This document shows, one piece after another, positions 1-8,961 of a DNA stretch of 64,000 bases. The number at the start of each line of letters is the position of its first letter. The stretch's first letter is position 1. Made by a program: the position numbers and the translations under genes. Under the pieces are notes generated by a model. It was not told the DNA's origin, did no database searches, and worked only from the letters and a program-made list of their open reading frames with translations. Source of the stretch: an uncultured Lachnospiraceae bacterium (GTDB taxonomy: Bacteria; Bacillota; Clostridia; Lachnospirales; Lachnospiraceae); contig CAJUSK010000009.1 of the NCBI GenBank assembly GCA_910589075.1, positions 1 through 64,000 on the forward strand, written 5' to 3'.

Positions 1-167
1 TATCAGAATAACTCCTTTCTTGGGTGATGGTTAATGGTTTCTTGGCAACTCTATTATACCATATCCAGTGAGGAGTTATTTGTTTTTGGTAGCAAAAAAA
101 TGCCGTATTTATGCGGTTTTTGGCGTTTCGCAAACGCCTAGATTGTTATGTTTTATGGAGGTGTAAT
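1..167. other. Intergenic leader upstream of the MalY-like gene
   Basis: No complete gene lies here. On the minus strand a strong ribosome site (AGAAAGGAG, complement of about 12-20) points out of the window, so a divergent gene probably starts just before base 1. On the plus strand a perfect 7-bp hairpin (GGCGTTT at 122-128, AAACGCC at 132-138) lies 30 bases before the MalY start and would be in its 5' leader. No riboswitch class was recognised. Confidence 0.4.
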
Positions 168-1349
168 ATGTTTTATGATTTTGATCAACCTGTGGACAGG
201 AGAAATACCCATTCTCTGAAATGGGATGTGAAAGAGCATGAGCTGCCCATGTGGGTAGCGGACATGGACTTTCAGGTGGCACCGGAGATTCGTACAGCCA
301 TTGAGGAACGAGCTGCCCATGGTGTCTTTGGCTATTCTATTGTGCCAAAAGAATGGTACTTGGCTTATATGAGCTGGTGGGAACGGCGGCATGGTTTTTC
401 CATGGAAAAAGAATGGCTTGTTTTCTGTACGGGAACGATTCCGGCTATTTCCAGTATGGTACGCAGGCTGACAACAGTGGGAGAAAATGTGCTGGTTCAG
501 ACACCTGTTTACAATCATTTCTTTACTTCTGTTGTAAATAATGGCAGGAATATAGTAGAAAATCCATTGAGATATGATGGGAATCTCTATCATATGGATT
601 TTGAAGATCTGGAACGAAAACTTTCCGATGCCCAGACTACGCTGATGATTCTGTGTAATCCCCACAATCCGGTGGGAAGAATCTGGAGCCGGGCGGAACT
701 TGAGAAGGTTGGTGAACTGTGCAGGAAATATTATGTAACTGTCATCTCAGATGAGATTCATTGTGATCTGACCAGTCCCGGACAGGAGTATATTCCTTTT
801 GCATCTGTTTCAGAAAGCTGCAGAAATAACAGCATTACCTGCGTGGCGCCCACAAAGGCATTTAATCTGGCGGGATTGCAGACAGCGGCGGTAGCCATTC
901 CCAATCCCAACCTGCGGCATAAGGTCTGGCGGGGGCTGCATACAGATGAGATAGCAGAGCCAGGCTGTTTTGCGGTAGAAGCAGCTGTGGCCGCCTTTAC
1001 GAAAGGGGAGGCATGGCTGGATGCTTTGAGAAACTATATTCAGGAAAATAAAAATTTTGCAGAGCATTTTTTGGAGAAAGAGGCGGATCGGATAAAGCTG
1101 GTCTCTTCCCGGGCCACCTACCTGCTGTGGCTGGACTGCCGGAACATACATGGGTGCGCGGCGGAATTTACGCAGTATCTGAGAGCGCATACAGGGCTGT
1201 ATCTGACGGAAGGGGGACAGTATGGGGAAAACGGCCGTTGTTTTATAAGAATGAATATTGCATGTCCCCGGAGCCAGCTGGAAGATGGATTGCAACGTCT
1301 TGTGAAAGGAATCAGGGACTATGAGGAAGGGATCCATGCCAACTGTTGA
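168..1349 (+). CDS. MalY/PatB-family PLP-dependent C-S lyase or aminotransferase
   Basis: 393-residue fold-type I PLP enzyme of the MalY/PatB class. These are cystathionine beta-lyase-like enzymes that cleave carbon-sulfur bonds and resemble class I/II aminotransferases. The N-terminus has the family's (L)PMWVADMDF stretch. The mid-protein CNPHNPVGR motif, the PLP pyridine-binding Asp in SDEIHCD (about D195) and the Schiff-base Lys in APTKAFNLAGL (about K230) are all present, so it should be active. The start at 168 is chosen because GGAGG lies 7 bases upstream and the protein then begins like its family; an upstream in-frame ATG at 111 lacks a site. It stands alone, followed by a strand switch. 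Substrate (cystathionine, cysteine or another C-S compound) cannot be told. Confidence 0.85.
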   Translation: MFYDFDQPVDRRNTHSLKWDVKEHELPMWVADMDFQVAPEIRTAIEERAAHGVFGYSIVPKEWYLAYMSWWERRHGFSMEKEWLVFCTGTIPAISSMVRRLTTVGENVLVQTPVYNHFFTSVVNNGRNIVENPLRYDGNLYHMDFEDLERKLSDAQTTLMILCNPHNPVGRIWSRAELEKVGELCRKYYVTVISDEIHCDLTSPGQEYIPFASVSESCRNNSITCVAPTKAFNLAGLQTAAVAIPNPNLRHKVWRGLHTDEIAEPGCFAVEAAVAAFTKGEAWLDALRNYIQENKNFAEHFLEKEADRIKLVSSRATYLLWLDCRNIHGCAAEFTQYLRAHTGLYLTEGGQYGENGRCFIRMNIACPRSQLEDGLQRLVKGIRDYEEGIHANC

Positions 1350-1456
1350 TATGATGTTTTTCCTTTGTGAACAGATCCAAAGTTCCACAATTCCATGATT
1401 TTTTCTTTCTGTTCAATGAATATCAACAATATCATTTTACCTGTATGACCACCGCC

Positions 1457-2374
1457 TTATAAATTTGTATCTGATGAACATGTATTTGCCGTAAGTTGTT
1501 TTAAAATGTCTCCTATATTATCCTTTATACAAATAGTCTGCTTTCTGATTTCTGCAGGGATATAGGTTTCTGACAGGTTGATACATAAATACGTGGCGTT
1601 TGGATTATCATATGTCATTTGCCAAAATGGGTATTTGATTATTCCCGGCGTATTATTTCCCACGCCCAATTCCAGATATAAGATGTTCAAACCTTTATGA
1701 CGGCGAATAAAATCCTGATATTTTTCCGCTGCCGTATGCCAGCCATTATCCTCAACAAAGGTGTTGTCTGCCCGCAAATTCATGGACATAGGCGCACCAC
1801 AGAGGGGACAATAAGGGACTAACCCGGAAGGAATGCGCATGTGCACCTGTTTCGTAACCATTTTCTGTATAACGGTTTCGTTATCATAAGTTTTATTGTG
1901 GCAAGGCTTCGAGCATTGCCACAATCCATAATCGCCCTGGGTATAAAACAGCCTGTGTTTATCAAAACCTGTCTTTTGGAAACAGTGGTCTACATTGGTT
2001 GTTAAAACAAAATAGTCCTTGTTCTGTACCAGCCTGTATAAATCCTGATAAACGTTGTTCGGCGCATCCTGGTAACGGTTTATAAAAATATAACGGCTCC
2101 AATACGCCCAATGTTCTTCCAATGTGTCGTATGGGTAAAAACCTGCTGTATACATATCCTTAAAACCATATGTCTCTATAAAGTCAGGAAAATTGTCTTC
2201 AAAACGTTTTCCGGAATAAGTAAATCCGGCAGCGGCAGACAGTCCTGCGCCTGCGCCGATTACAACAGCATCAGCCGTCTCCATTTTTTTGCGCACTTCC
2301 TCTGTGGAACGCTGTATCTGTGTCGTATTCCAATAATTGTTTGTAGATTTTATAGTCGTTGTCTTTAAATACAT
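1457..2374 (-). CDS. Class M sirtuin (SirTM), protein ADP-ribosyltransferase
   Basis: 305-residue sirtuin of the microbial macrodomain-linked class M. Rossmann NAD site GAGAGLSAAAGF is at about 40-51, TTNVD at 125-129, and four zinc Cys at C154, C158, C189 and C192. The usual catalytic His of deacylase sirtuins is replaced by Gln (TQGDYG, about Q146), as is typical of SirTMs, which ADP-ribosylate lipoylated GcvH-like carriers in streptococci and staphylococci. The start at 2374 follows GGAGGTGG by 6 bases. It lies inside the end of the macrodomain gene, so the two reading frames overlap by about 104 bases and are probably translationally coupled. The lipoyl carrier (GcvH-L) and ligase (LplA2) of the described operons are not adjacent here, so the target is unknown. 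Confidence 0.9.
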   Translation of the reverse strand: MYLKTTTIKSTNNYWNTTQIQRSTEEVRKKMETADAVVIGAGAGLSAAAGFTYSGKRFEDNFPDFIETYGFKDMYTAGFYPYDTLEEHWAYWSRYIFINRYQDAPNNVYQDLYRLVQNKDYFVLTTNVDHCFQKTGFDKHRLFYTQGDYGLWQCSKPCHNKTYDNETVIQKMVTKQVHMRIPSGLVPYCPLCGAPMSMNLRADNTFVEDNGWHTAAEKYQDFIRRHKGLNILYLELGVGNNTPGIIKYPFWQMTYDNPNATYLCINLSETYIPAEIRKQTICIKDNIGDILKQLTANTCSSDTNL

Positions 2375-3098
2375 TAAAAACCACCTCCGGACAATTTTCC
2401 TGTTTCTTTTGATACTCCTGTACCGTTTGTATTGCAATTCCGGCCGCTGTTTCATTGGGAAAATGAAACTCACCTGTAGAGATACAGCAAAAGGCAATAC
2501 TTTTCAACTGACAGGCTGTGGCAAGTTCTAAACAGGAACGATAACAGTCTGATAACAGAGCCTGATCCTGCCTGGTAACTGCCCCATTGACAATCGGACC
2601 AACCGTATGAAGAATATAACGGCAGGGGAGATTATAGGCATTTGTGATTTTTGCTTTTCCCGTGGGTTCTTCCATTTTCTGTTTTTCCATGATATGGGAA
2701 CATTCCAGACGAAGCTGCACACCAGAGGCAGAATGAATTGCATTGTCAATGCATCCATGACAGGGGTGGAAGCAGCCCAGCAGGGCGCTGTTGGCAGCAT
2801 TTACAATAGCGTCTACAGACAGCCGGGTAATATCGCCCTGCCATAAGTAAATTCCCGGCCCCGCCGGTGAAATATCCGATAAGGAAATGATCCCTTTTTT
2901 CGCACATTCTTCCTGTAAGTATGCGTCCTGCACTTCTAAAAATTCTCTTGAAACTGTCTTCGGCGGTCGAATGTTCATAAGAGAGCGCAGCAGACGCTTC
3001 CGTTGTATGTCCTTTGTCGGAATATGAATTGTTTCTGCTTGGTTATTTTCATGCAGCAGATAGTCTATGAGAAAAAGAAGCCTTTCTACCTGTGTCAT
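2271..3098 (-). CDS. Zinc-type macrodomain ADP-ribosylhydrolase partner of SirTM
   Basis: 275-residue protein: a helical N-terminal part (1-75) followed by a macrodomain (about 80-260). The ADP-ribose loop DAIVNAANSALLGC (96-109) is followed by the Cys/His-rich segment CFHPCHGCIDNAIH (about 109-122), the signature of zinc-dependent macrodomains paired with SirTM. CCISTGEFHFP (204-214) is the phosphate-loop region. It should remove ADP-ribose added by the neighbouring sirtuin. The start at 3098 is supported by AAGGAGGAC directly upstream; the frame is open further upstream but that part is antisense to the HxlR gene. It is the first gene of a two-gene operon, divergent from an HxlR regulator. 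Confidence 0.9.
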   Translation of the reverse strand: MTQVERLLFLIDYLLHENNQAETIHIPTKDIQRKRLLRSLMNIRPPKTVSREFLEVQDAYLQEECAKKGIISLSDISPAGPGIYLWQGDITRLSVDAIVNAANSALLGCFHPCHGCIDNAIHSASGVQLRLECSHIMEKQKMEEPTGKAKITNAYNLPCRYILHTVGPIVNGAVTRQDQALLSDCYRSCLELATACQLKSIAFCCISTGEFHFPNETAAGIAIQTVQEYQKKQENCPEVVFNVFKDNDYKIYKQLLEYDTDTAFHRGSAQKNGDG

Positions 3099-3283
3099 CG
3101 CGTCCTCCTTGTATGATAAAGCAGTTTTGTTATAGTTCCTCTTCAAAGGCTGTGTTCTATTCTGTTCGAAGACACGTTTCTGCACACATTGTTCTTTCTG
3201 TAAGCAGTCCTCCTGAATTTGCTTTTGTTTGATGTCTTGTTTTTTCCCGATTGCAAGATTATAATATATTCGTAAAGAGAAAT

Positions 3284-3317
3284 CGTAAAGTACGCACAAT
3301 TTTGTGCCATAGTTACG
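3284..3317. promoter_or_regulatory. 34-bp symmetric dyad, probable HxlR operator
   Basis: Perfectly symmetric two-part inverted repeat: CGTAA (3284-3288), five bases, GCACAA (3294-3299), TT, TTGTGC (3302-3307), five bases, TTACG (3313-3317). It sits between the macrodomain/SirTM operon and the divergent HxlR gene, 35 bases before the latter's start. A TATAAT-like box on each strand overlaps at 3258-3265. The position fits an operator controlling both directions. Assignment to the adjacent HxlR protein is inference. Confidence 0.7.
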
Positions 3318-3351
3318 AAAAAGAAACGATTGTGAATAAACGGGGATTTTT

Positions 3352-3678
3352 ATGGAAAAAAATTTACCTGCCTGTCCGGTAGAGACCACTTTAATGCTGA
3401 TCAGTGACCGCTGGAAAGTATTAATTATCCGTGATTTATTAGATGGTACAAAACGATTTGGGGAGATTAAAAAATCTGTTGGAAATATATCCCAAAAGGT
3501 ATTAACTGCAAATTTGCGGTCAATGGAAGAAAGTGGATTACTGACACGAAAAGTATATCCGGAAGTGCCGCCGCGGGTAGAATATACTTTGACAGAAACA
3601 GGATATAGCCTGAAACCGATTTTAGACGCTATGGTAGAGTGGGGGACAGAATATAAACAAAAGAATGGCTGGAAATAA
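3352..3678 (+). CDS. HxlR-family winged-helix regulator
   Basis: 108-residue single-domain HxlR/MarR-like winged-helix protein. The N-terminus carries the family's CPVETTLMLISDRWKVLII with a conserved Cys at position 8. Members use this Cys to sense electrophiles or oxidants. The recognition helix lies around 40-62 (ISQKVLTANLRSMEESGLL) and the wing around 65-80 (RKVYPEVPPRVEYTLT). It is divergent from the macrodomain/SirTM pair and faces a 34-bp dyad, so it most likely regulates that operon and itself. SirTM systems have been linked to oxidative stress, which would fit a redox-sensing HxlR. The effector is not determinable here. Confidence 0.88.
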   Translation: MEKNLPACPVETTLMLISDRWKVLIIRDLLDGTKRFGEIKKSVGNISQKVLTANLRSMEESGLLTRKVYPEVPPRVEYTLTETGYSLKPILDAMVEWGTEYKQKNGWK

Positions 3679-3774
3679 GCATATTGTTTAAGAGGATAAA
3701 CGGAACAGGACAATGATGGGACAGAGCAGTACATTCCATCCGGCAGATGAAAAAATTCTTATGAAAGGGACAAA

Positions 3775-4902
3775 ATGAAATATCAAAATCAAATTTCAGT
3801 TTTCAAAAAAACAATATGGTTGTCTCTGGCAATGACTGTATCAATCTGTGTTCTGACTGCCTGCAGCGGTCCGGGAAAAGAAGCTGTGGACGAAGCAGAT
3901 GGGCAGAACTCGCCGATAGCAGCCGTATCCGAACCGTTGCCGGAGAAAAAGCCAGATATGATTGCATATTCTGCCCAGGGCGTGGTGTTTGATGTGCAGG
4001 TAGACTGGACGCAGGCAGAAGGTGCGGATATGTTTTACACAGCGGACAATGATCAGGTATATGGCCTGAACGGAGCATCTTCCCTGGGTTCTTATACACC
4101 CCAGGATTTTCTGGAACAACTGAAAGATTTTTACCAAAGTGAAAATGAGTTCGACAGCCTGGATGTTCTGTCTGATTTACATGCATGGGAGTCTGCGGAT
4201 GGTGTGCCCTGTCAGGCGGCTGATCTCCAGGGCGATCGGGATTCCATTCTCTATTGTACAAAGGTAGTGATTGCGCCGCAGAAAAACCTGGTGCTGACTT
4301 TCTGTGCACAGAGCAGTGATTCCAAAGACGCTGCAACGGTCTGGGACACCCTGAATATGCTGTGTGACAGCCTGCGTTTTGAAATTGGCAGCCAGGATTA
4401 TATTACAGGGAATACCTTTATTTGCAGTGACGGTTCTCAGCTTTGCCTGCAGGATGATCAGCGTTTTTTCTATTACCGGTCGGAAGATGATCATGAAAAT
4501 CAGTATTATGATGGCACATATGAAGTATATTATGGTCAGGCGGCCATGGATAAAGTGGCATCTATGACAGAGTACGGTTTGACAGAGCAAGAACTGGAAC
4601 AGATATTACTTGCCAATATGAATGGGTATGTGCCGGGTGAAAGTACCCCTATGGATTATTTTTACAGTATGGGTGATATAGAAGATACCCGAACACGTTA
4701 TTCCATTTGCAGAGACACATTTTATGCGGTTATATTGCACAATGATCATCTGGTCCGCTCTCCGGAGGATATCATAGAAGCAGGCAACAGTGTCCTTTAC
4801 CTGGGATTCTATATTCCTGAACTGAATATGGCTGATCTGACCAATGCCAACGCCCTGTCGTATACACAGTGGACATTTCAGAAAAAGACGGAGGCAGGCT
4901 AA
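3775..4902 (+). CDS. Lipoprotein of unknown function
   Basis: 375 residues with a classical lipoprotein signal peptide: basic n-region, hydrophobic core about 13-27, lipobox LTAC with lipidated Cys about C30. A low-complexity acidic linker follows (about 31-60), then a globular domain rich in Asp, Tyr and aromatic residues. No enzymatic motif was recognised. The region around 70-200 resembles secreted substrate-binding-free lipoproteins of Lachnospiraceae in composition only. It is monocistronic: 96 bases after the HxlR gene, with a strong terminator directly behind the stop. Anchored to the outer face of the membrane, function unknown. Confidence 0.75.
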   Translation: MKYQNQISVFKKTIWLSLAMTVSICVLTACSGPGKEAVDEADGQNSPIAAVSEPLPEKKPDMIAYSAQGVVFDVQVDWTQAEGADMFYTADNDQVYGLNGASSLGSYTPQDFLEQLKDFYQSENEFDSLDVLSDLHAWESADGVPCQAADLQGDRDSILYCTKVVIAPQKNLVLTFCAQSSDSKDAATVWDTLNMLCDSLRFEIGSQDYITGNTFICSDGSQLCLQDDQRFFYYRSEDDHENQYYDGTYEVYYGQAAMDKVASMTEYGLTEQELEQILLANMNGYVPGESTPMDYFYSMGDIEDTRTRYSICRDTFYAVILHNDHLVRSPEDIIEAGNSVLYLGFYIPELNMADLTNANALSYTQWTFQKKTEAG

Positions 4903-4905
4903 AAA

Positions 4906-4954
4906 TCTGCTTTGCGATGGCTTTTCCATTGTGATCGCAAAGCAGAAGTATTTT
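4906..4954 (+). terminator. Rho-independent terminator after the lipoprotein gene
   Basis: 13-bp perfect stem TCTGCTTTGCGAT (4906-4918) / ATCGCAAAGCAGA (4934-4946), loop of 15, followed by a short T-rich stretch (TATTTT). It starts four bases after the stop codon. Confidence 0.85.
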
Positions 4955-5087
4955 CACATATCTATGATTCTTATATGGTGAAGTTATAAAACACATCAGC
5001 AAATTTTTACAGTCTTTAATTTATCAGAATAAACCTCAAACCGATACTCACATTCACAATGAAATCACCCTCAACAGCCAGCCCCCA

Positions 5088-7007
5088 TCAGAGGATTCCA
5101 TATTTTTTCATCTTGCGCCAGAGGGTGCTGGGGTGGATGCGGAGATACTGGGCGGCCTGGGTGCGATTGTTGCGGAAAAGTGCCAGTGCTTTGCGTATTT
5201 CTGCCGGTTCATCATATACAGGCGGCATATTACCGGGCGGCTCTAAAACATTGCGGGCAGGGCTGGGAGCGGATAGATGCCTGTCTGCGGAGAGATCCGA
5301 GAGCTCCGGCAGGACGCGGCAGACATCTTCCGGCTGCGCACATTCTTTCTGACAGAGAATGCAGATGCGTTCGCAGAAATTTTTCATTTCCCGGATGTTA
5401 CCCGGCCAGGGATAATGTGTCAGTTCATGCAGCGCCTGTTGGGAAATGGCGTGAAGGCGGCAGCCGGTTCGCTCGTGTTCAAAGTGGATATAATGATTTA
5501 AAAGCAGGGCAATATCTTCTCCCCGTTTCCGCAGAGGCGGCAGGTTCAGTTCCAGAACATCCAGCCGATAGAGCAGATCCTGGCGGAATTCGCCTTTGGC
5601 CACTGCTTCTTTCAGATTTTTGTTGGTGGCGGAGATGACCCGGACGTCTACCGGGATGACACTGTCATTGCCCAGGCGGATGATTTCCTTTTCCTGCAGG
5701 ACACGCAGCAGCCGGCTCTGGAGCTTGGGGGAAATATCGCCGATTTCGTCCAGGAAGATTGTGCCGCGGTGGGCAATCTCAAAAAATCCGGTTTTTCCGC
5801 CTTTGGATGCCCCTGTAAAAGCGCCCTCCACATATCCGAACAACTCGCTTTCCAGAAGGCTTTCGGAGAGAGCGGAGCAGTTGATGGCGACAAATGGATT
5901 GTTGCGCCTGGGACTGCTGTTGTGAATACTTTGCGCAAATAACTCCTTGCCGGTGCCGGTCTCTCCACAGATCAGCACATTGGAATCGGAATAACTGAAA
6001 CTGACAGCATCCTCTATCACAGCATCCATGACGGGGCTGTTATGTACGATTTGGGAGAAGTGATATTTGGCCATAAAACCGGATTGATGCATTTTTTTGC
6101 GAATCTGTCGTTCTTCTGCCTGAATCTGAACGGCATTCTGAAAGGTCAGTACACACCCGGCATTATCATATTCCCCTTCGATGGGCACACAGTTTACAAG
6201 GAAAGGAAGACCGTGGTAATACTGCAGATCAGCAAGTATTTTCCGGCCGTCGGAGATAACGGGCTCCACGGGAACATCAGGAAAATATTCGCGGATGGAA
6301 TGGCCGATCAGTGAGGATTTCACATCTTTCAGCAGCGTATGGCAATAGGAATTGGCAAACGTGACAATGCCCTGACGGTTGGTGGACATGATCCCCTGGA
6401 AAGAGTAATTCATGATGTTGGCAATCTCATTACCGCGTTCTTTTTCCCGGAAAGAGATTTCCGCTGCGATCTTGGCCTCGGCGATGGCGTTGTTGACCGC
6501 TTCGCGGCCGGACTTGATCATCACGGCGGGAATGTCATATTTCCGTGCTATCATCACCGTGGTATAGCCGCCTACGATGGCGCCGTTCCCATCGGAAACC
6601 GCTTTTAGAATCATTTCTTCCAGACGGATTTCGTCGAGGATAGGATAGCAGGTGATTTGGATATCAGGATAAATAGATTCGGCGTTTTCTGAGCCATAGA
6701 CCATGTTGTAAGCCCCCACAACGGCTATTTTTTTCACCGGCGTCAGTTTCAGGCATATGTCAATGGCGGCAATCACATCATAGCCGGTAACTTTTAATTC
6801 CGCACAGATAATCCCTTTTTTCTGCATAGTGTGCGCGGTAAAGCCGCGGGCAATCGCTACATCGGCATTGATATTGTCCAGAGGATTGTTGAAAAAATCC
6901 TGAATGACCTCATATCGAAACTCATCCCGATCAGGCCTTTCCGAAAAAACCTGTTGTATGATAGGAAGAATTTCCGGATAAGGGGCAAAAAATACCATAC
7001 GAATCAT
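5088..7007 (-). CDS. Sigma-54 enhancer-binding regulator with PrpR-N sensor (EBP1)
   Basis: 639 residues. An N-terminal PrpR-type ligand-sensing domain (about 1-185) is followed by a PAS domain (about 195-295), a sigma-54 AAA+ domain (about 320-550) and a C-terminal Fis-type helix-turn-helix (about 600-639, TQAAQYLRIHPSTLWRKMKKYG). Walker A GETGTGKE is at 348-355, an intact GAFTGA loop at 395-400 and Walker B GTIFLDEIGD at 415-424. It should be a fully competent sigma-54 activator responding to a small carboxylate or acyl compound, as PrpR does for methylcitrate. It is divergent from the TTT transporter genes, whose sigma-54 promoter lies in the shared intergenic region, so that operon is its likely target. 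Start at 7007 is preceded by AAAGGAGA. Confidence 0.93.
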   Translation of the reverse strand: MIRMVFFAPYPEILPIIQQVFSERPDRDEFRYEVIQDFFNNPLDNINADVAIARGFTAHTMQKKGIICAELKVTGYDVIAAIDICLKLTPVKKIAVVGAYNMVYGSENAESIYPDIQITCYPILDEIRLEEMILKAVSDGNGAIVGGYTTVMIARKYDIPAVMIKSGREAVNNAIAEAKIAAEISFREKERGNEIANIMNYSFQGIMSTNRQGIVTFANSYCHTLLKDVKSSLIGHSIREYFPDVPVEPVISDGRKILADLQYYHGLPFLVNCVPIEGEYDNAGCVLTFQNAVQIQAEERQIRKKMHQSGFMAKYHFSQIVHNSPVMDAVIEDAVSFSYSDSNVLICGETGTGKELFAQSIHNSSPRRNNPFVAINCSALSESLLESELFGYVEGAFTGASKGGKTGFFEIAHRGTIFLDEIGDISPKLQSRLLRVLQEKEIIRLGNDSVIPVDVRVISATNKNLKEAVAKGEFRQDLLYRLDVLELNLPPLRKRGEDIALLLNHYIHFEHERTGCRLHAISQQALHELTHYPWPGNIREMKNFCERICILCQKECAQPEDVCRVLPELSDLSADRHLSAPSPARNVLEPPGNMPPVYDEPAEIRKALALFRNNRTQAAQYLRIHPSTLWRKMKKYGIL

Positions 7008-7120
7008 GGCGGTCTCCTTTCAGGGTTCGGGCGGACTGAGGATACAACAGGACGGCCGGGCCGTACTGTTACAGAGTCATGCAGAACCGAATGTTCATAG
7101 TGTAACCAGTTTACTATGGC

Positions 7121-7186
7121 TTGCAAAGAAATGCAATAAAATATTGCAAGTGATGCAAAATGCAATAAAATAGAACAAATTGCAAT
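7121..7186. promoter_or_regulatory. Upstream activator array, TTGCA/TGCAA dyads
   Basis: Two inverted repeats, TTGCA-N6-TGCAA (7121-7136) and TTGCA-N5-TGCAA (7144-7158), followed by TGCAAT (7161-7166) and the palindrome ATTGCAAT (7179-7186). The array lies about 120-190 bases before the -24/-12 promoter at 7308, the usual distance for a sigma-54 enhancer. It is the probable binding site of the divergent EBP1. Confidence 0.65.
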
Positions 7187-7307
7187 ACACAAAAAAAGAA
7201 AGGGCAATAAATAATTGGTTGTTTTTTGAAAAAATAAGTTAAAAAAAGACTGATTATTGGGCAATGTAACAAGAAACGGGAAGGTAGAAAGCATAAAATT
7301 GGACAGG

Positions 7308-7324
7308 TTGGCACAAAGATTGCG
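7308..7324 (+). promoter_or_regulatory. Sigma-54 promoter of the TTT transporter operon
   Basis: TTGGCAC (7308-7314), five bases, TTGC (7320-7323). The -24 GG and the -12 GC are separated exactly as in the consensus TGGCAC-N5-TTGC. It lies 53 bases before the TctC start and faces the transporter genes. Confidence 0.9.
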
Positions 7325-7376
7325 TCTTAAAAGGGTAGCTGATAATTTAATTATTTTAATTTTGGAGGGTATCGGA

Positions 7377-8417
7377 ATGAAGAGAAAAAGTTTGGCGTTA
7401 CTTCTGGCAGCAGTTCTGACACTGGGTATAACAGGCTGCGGTTCAGAAAAGGCAGAGGTGGCCTCTGCACCAACAGAGCAGGCGCCTGCGGAAGAAGGTG
7501 TGGCAGAAGGCGGGGAGACGGCAACATCCGGAGACGGTTTCTATGCGGGTAAGACTGTTGAGATGATCGTTCCCTGGGGTGCGGGAGGCGGCGCGGATAC
7601 GGCCTGCCGTCTGATTTGTTCTTATATGGAGAAGGAACTGGGGTGTACCATTGTTATCAACAATGTAACGGGCGGCGGTGGCAGTATCGGTCTGGCGCAA
7701 CTGACAGACGCAAATGCGGATGGCCTTACATATGCATACTTTGCCAATACGGATTCCAACGGGGATATTATGCTGGAAGGCGTTCCTTATACCGTGGATG
7801 ATTTTGCACCGGTGTGCAAATTTGCGGCAGACCCTCATATCATCCTGGCATCCAATGCTTCAGGAATCAAGGATCTGGACGGTATGATCGCAGCAGGGGA
7901 TGGCAAGACTTTATGGGGAATCGGCGGCGCCTGGACGCACTGGGATTTCCTGAAGCTGGAGTTTGAAGAGGCGACGGGCACCAGTTACAAGCGTCTGGTA
8001 TATGATGGCGGTGCGGCGGTGATTACAGATATTATGAATGGCGACTGTACGGTGGGTACACCGTTTGTATCGGAAGCATTGTCTGCCATCGACGCGGGAG
8101 AAGCAGTACCCATTGCCATTACCAGTGCTGAGAGAAATGAAGCATGTCCGGATATTCCTACCGTTGCGGAACTTGGCTATGAAGGTTTTGAGTCCACTAT
8201 GTGGAGAGGATTTGTGGCGCCGGTGGGCACACCGGAAGATGCCATGAGAGAGTTTGCCCAGGCAGTGGGATCCGTATGCGAAAACGAAGAGTTCCAGCAG
8301 GCGGCAGTACAGGCTGGTATTACGGTCGATTATACAGATTATGACGCATTCCAGACATTCTACAAAGAGAACCATGCGTCTGTAAAAGCATACTACGAGG
8401 CAAATTCTGACATGTAA
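7377..8417 (+). CDS. TTT-family solute-binding lipoprotein (TctC-like)
   Basis: 346-residue extracytoplasmic binding protein of the Bug/TctC family of tripartite tricarboxylate transporters. Lipoprotein signal with lipobox ITGC (Cys about 21), a low-complexity linker to about residue 55, then the mature domain starting FYAGKTVEMIVPWGAGGGADT, whose glycine-rich loop coordinates a ligand carboxylate. It captures a carboxylate outside the cell and hands it to TctA/TctB. The start at 7377 is preceded by GGAGGG; longer in-frame starts would include the sigma-54 promoter and are rejected. First gene of the sigma-54-driven operon tctC-tctB-tctA-amidohydrolase. Ligand unknown. Confidence 0.93.
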   Translation: MKRKSLALLLAAVLTLGITGCGSEKAEVASAPTEQAPAEEGVAEGGETATSGDGFYAGKTVEMIVPWGAGGGADTACRLICSYMEKELGCTIVINNVTGGGGSIGLAQLTDANADGLTYAYFANTDSNGDIMLEGVPYTVDDFAPVCKFAADPHIILASNASGIKDLDGMIAAGDGKTLWGIGGAWTHWDFLKLEFEEATGTSYKRLVYDGGAAVITDIMNGDCTVGTPFVSEALSAIDAGEAVPIAITSAERNEACPDIPTVAELGYEGFESTMWRGFVAPVGTPEDAMREFAQAVGSVCENEEFQQAAVQAGITVDYTDYDAFQTFYKENHASVKAYYEANSDM

Positions 8418-8487
8418 TGAAGGACCGTATTGGTTCGGCCTGTCTTAATTTATTGTAAAAAACTCTGGGAGATTGGAGGGGGTTGTT

Positions 8488-8940
8488 TTGAAAAAAAGTT
8501 TTGCGGATATGATCATCGGCATTGTGCTTATGGCATTTTTGACCTCCCTTGCGGTGCAGGTTCCGGCGATTCCGGAGGTGTCCAGGGGATATCCGCTGAC
8601 GCTGCTGGTCATTTCCTATTTGATGACAGCATTTTTGCTGATAAAGAGCATCGTAAAGCTGAAAAAAGAAGAAAAGCAGGAAACGAAGGTATTGGAACAG
8701 GTAAAGATAATTGTCCCATATTGTCTGATGATTGGGGTTTATCTGTTCCTGATGGGCAAGATTGGCTATATTGCCTCGACGGTTGTGTTTATGGTGGCTT
8801 CGCTGCTCTATCTGAAGCTGAAAAACAAGATTGTGCTGGCAACGCTCAGCGTGGTACTGACGCTCATTCTGTATTTTGTATTTACAAATTTCCTGACCGT
8901 GATTCTTCCGCGCGGAAGCTGGTTTAATATTGGATTTTAA
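8488..8940 (+). CDS. TTT-family small membrane subunit (TctB-like)
   Basis: 150-residue membrane protein with four predicted transmembrane segments (about 8-26, 36-55, 75-95, 105-135), matching the size and topology of the TctB subunit. It probably stabilises the large permease. The start is a TTG at 8488, chosen because GGAGGGGG ends five bases upstream; there is no ATG nearby that fits. Lies between binding protein and large permease, in the normal order C-B-A. Confidence 0.85.
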   Translation: MKKSFADMIIGIVLMAFLTSLAVQVPAIPEVSRGYPLTLLVISYLMTAFLLIKSIVKLKKEEKQETKVLEQVKIIVPYCLMIGVYLFLMGKIGYIASTVVFMVASLLYLKLKNKIVLATLSVVLTLILYFVFTNFLTVILPRGSWFNIGF

Positions 8941-8961
8941 TGGAAAAGGAGATGAGTCTTT

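Noticed and set aside
3099..3734. N-terminal extension of the macrodomain frame
   Set aside because: It runs antisense through the HxlR gene; AAGGAGGAC just before 3098 and the family's normal length support the shorter start.
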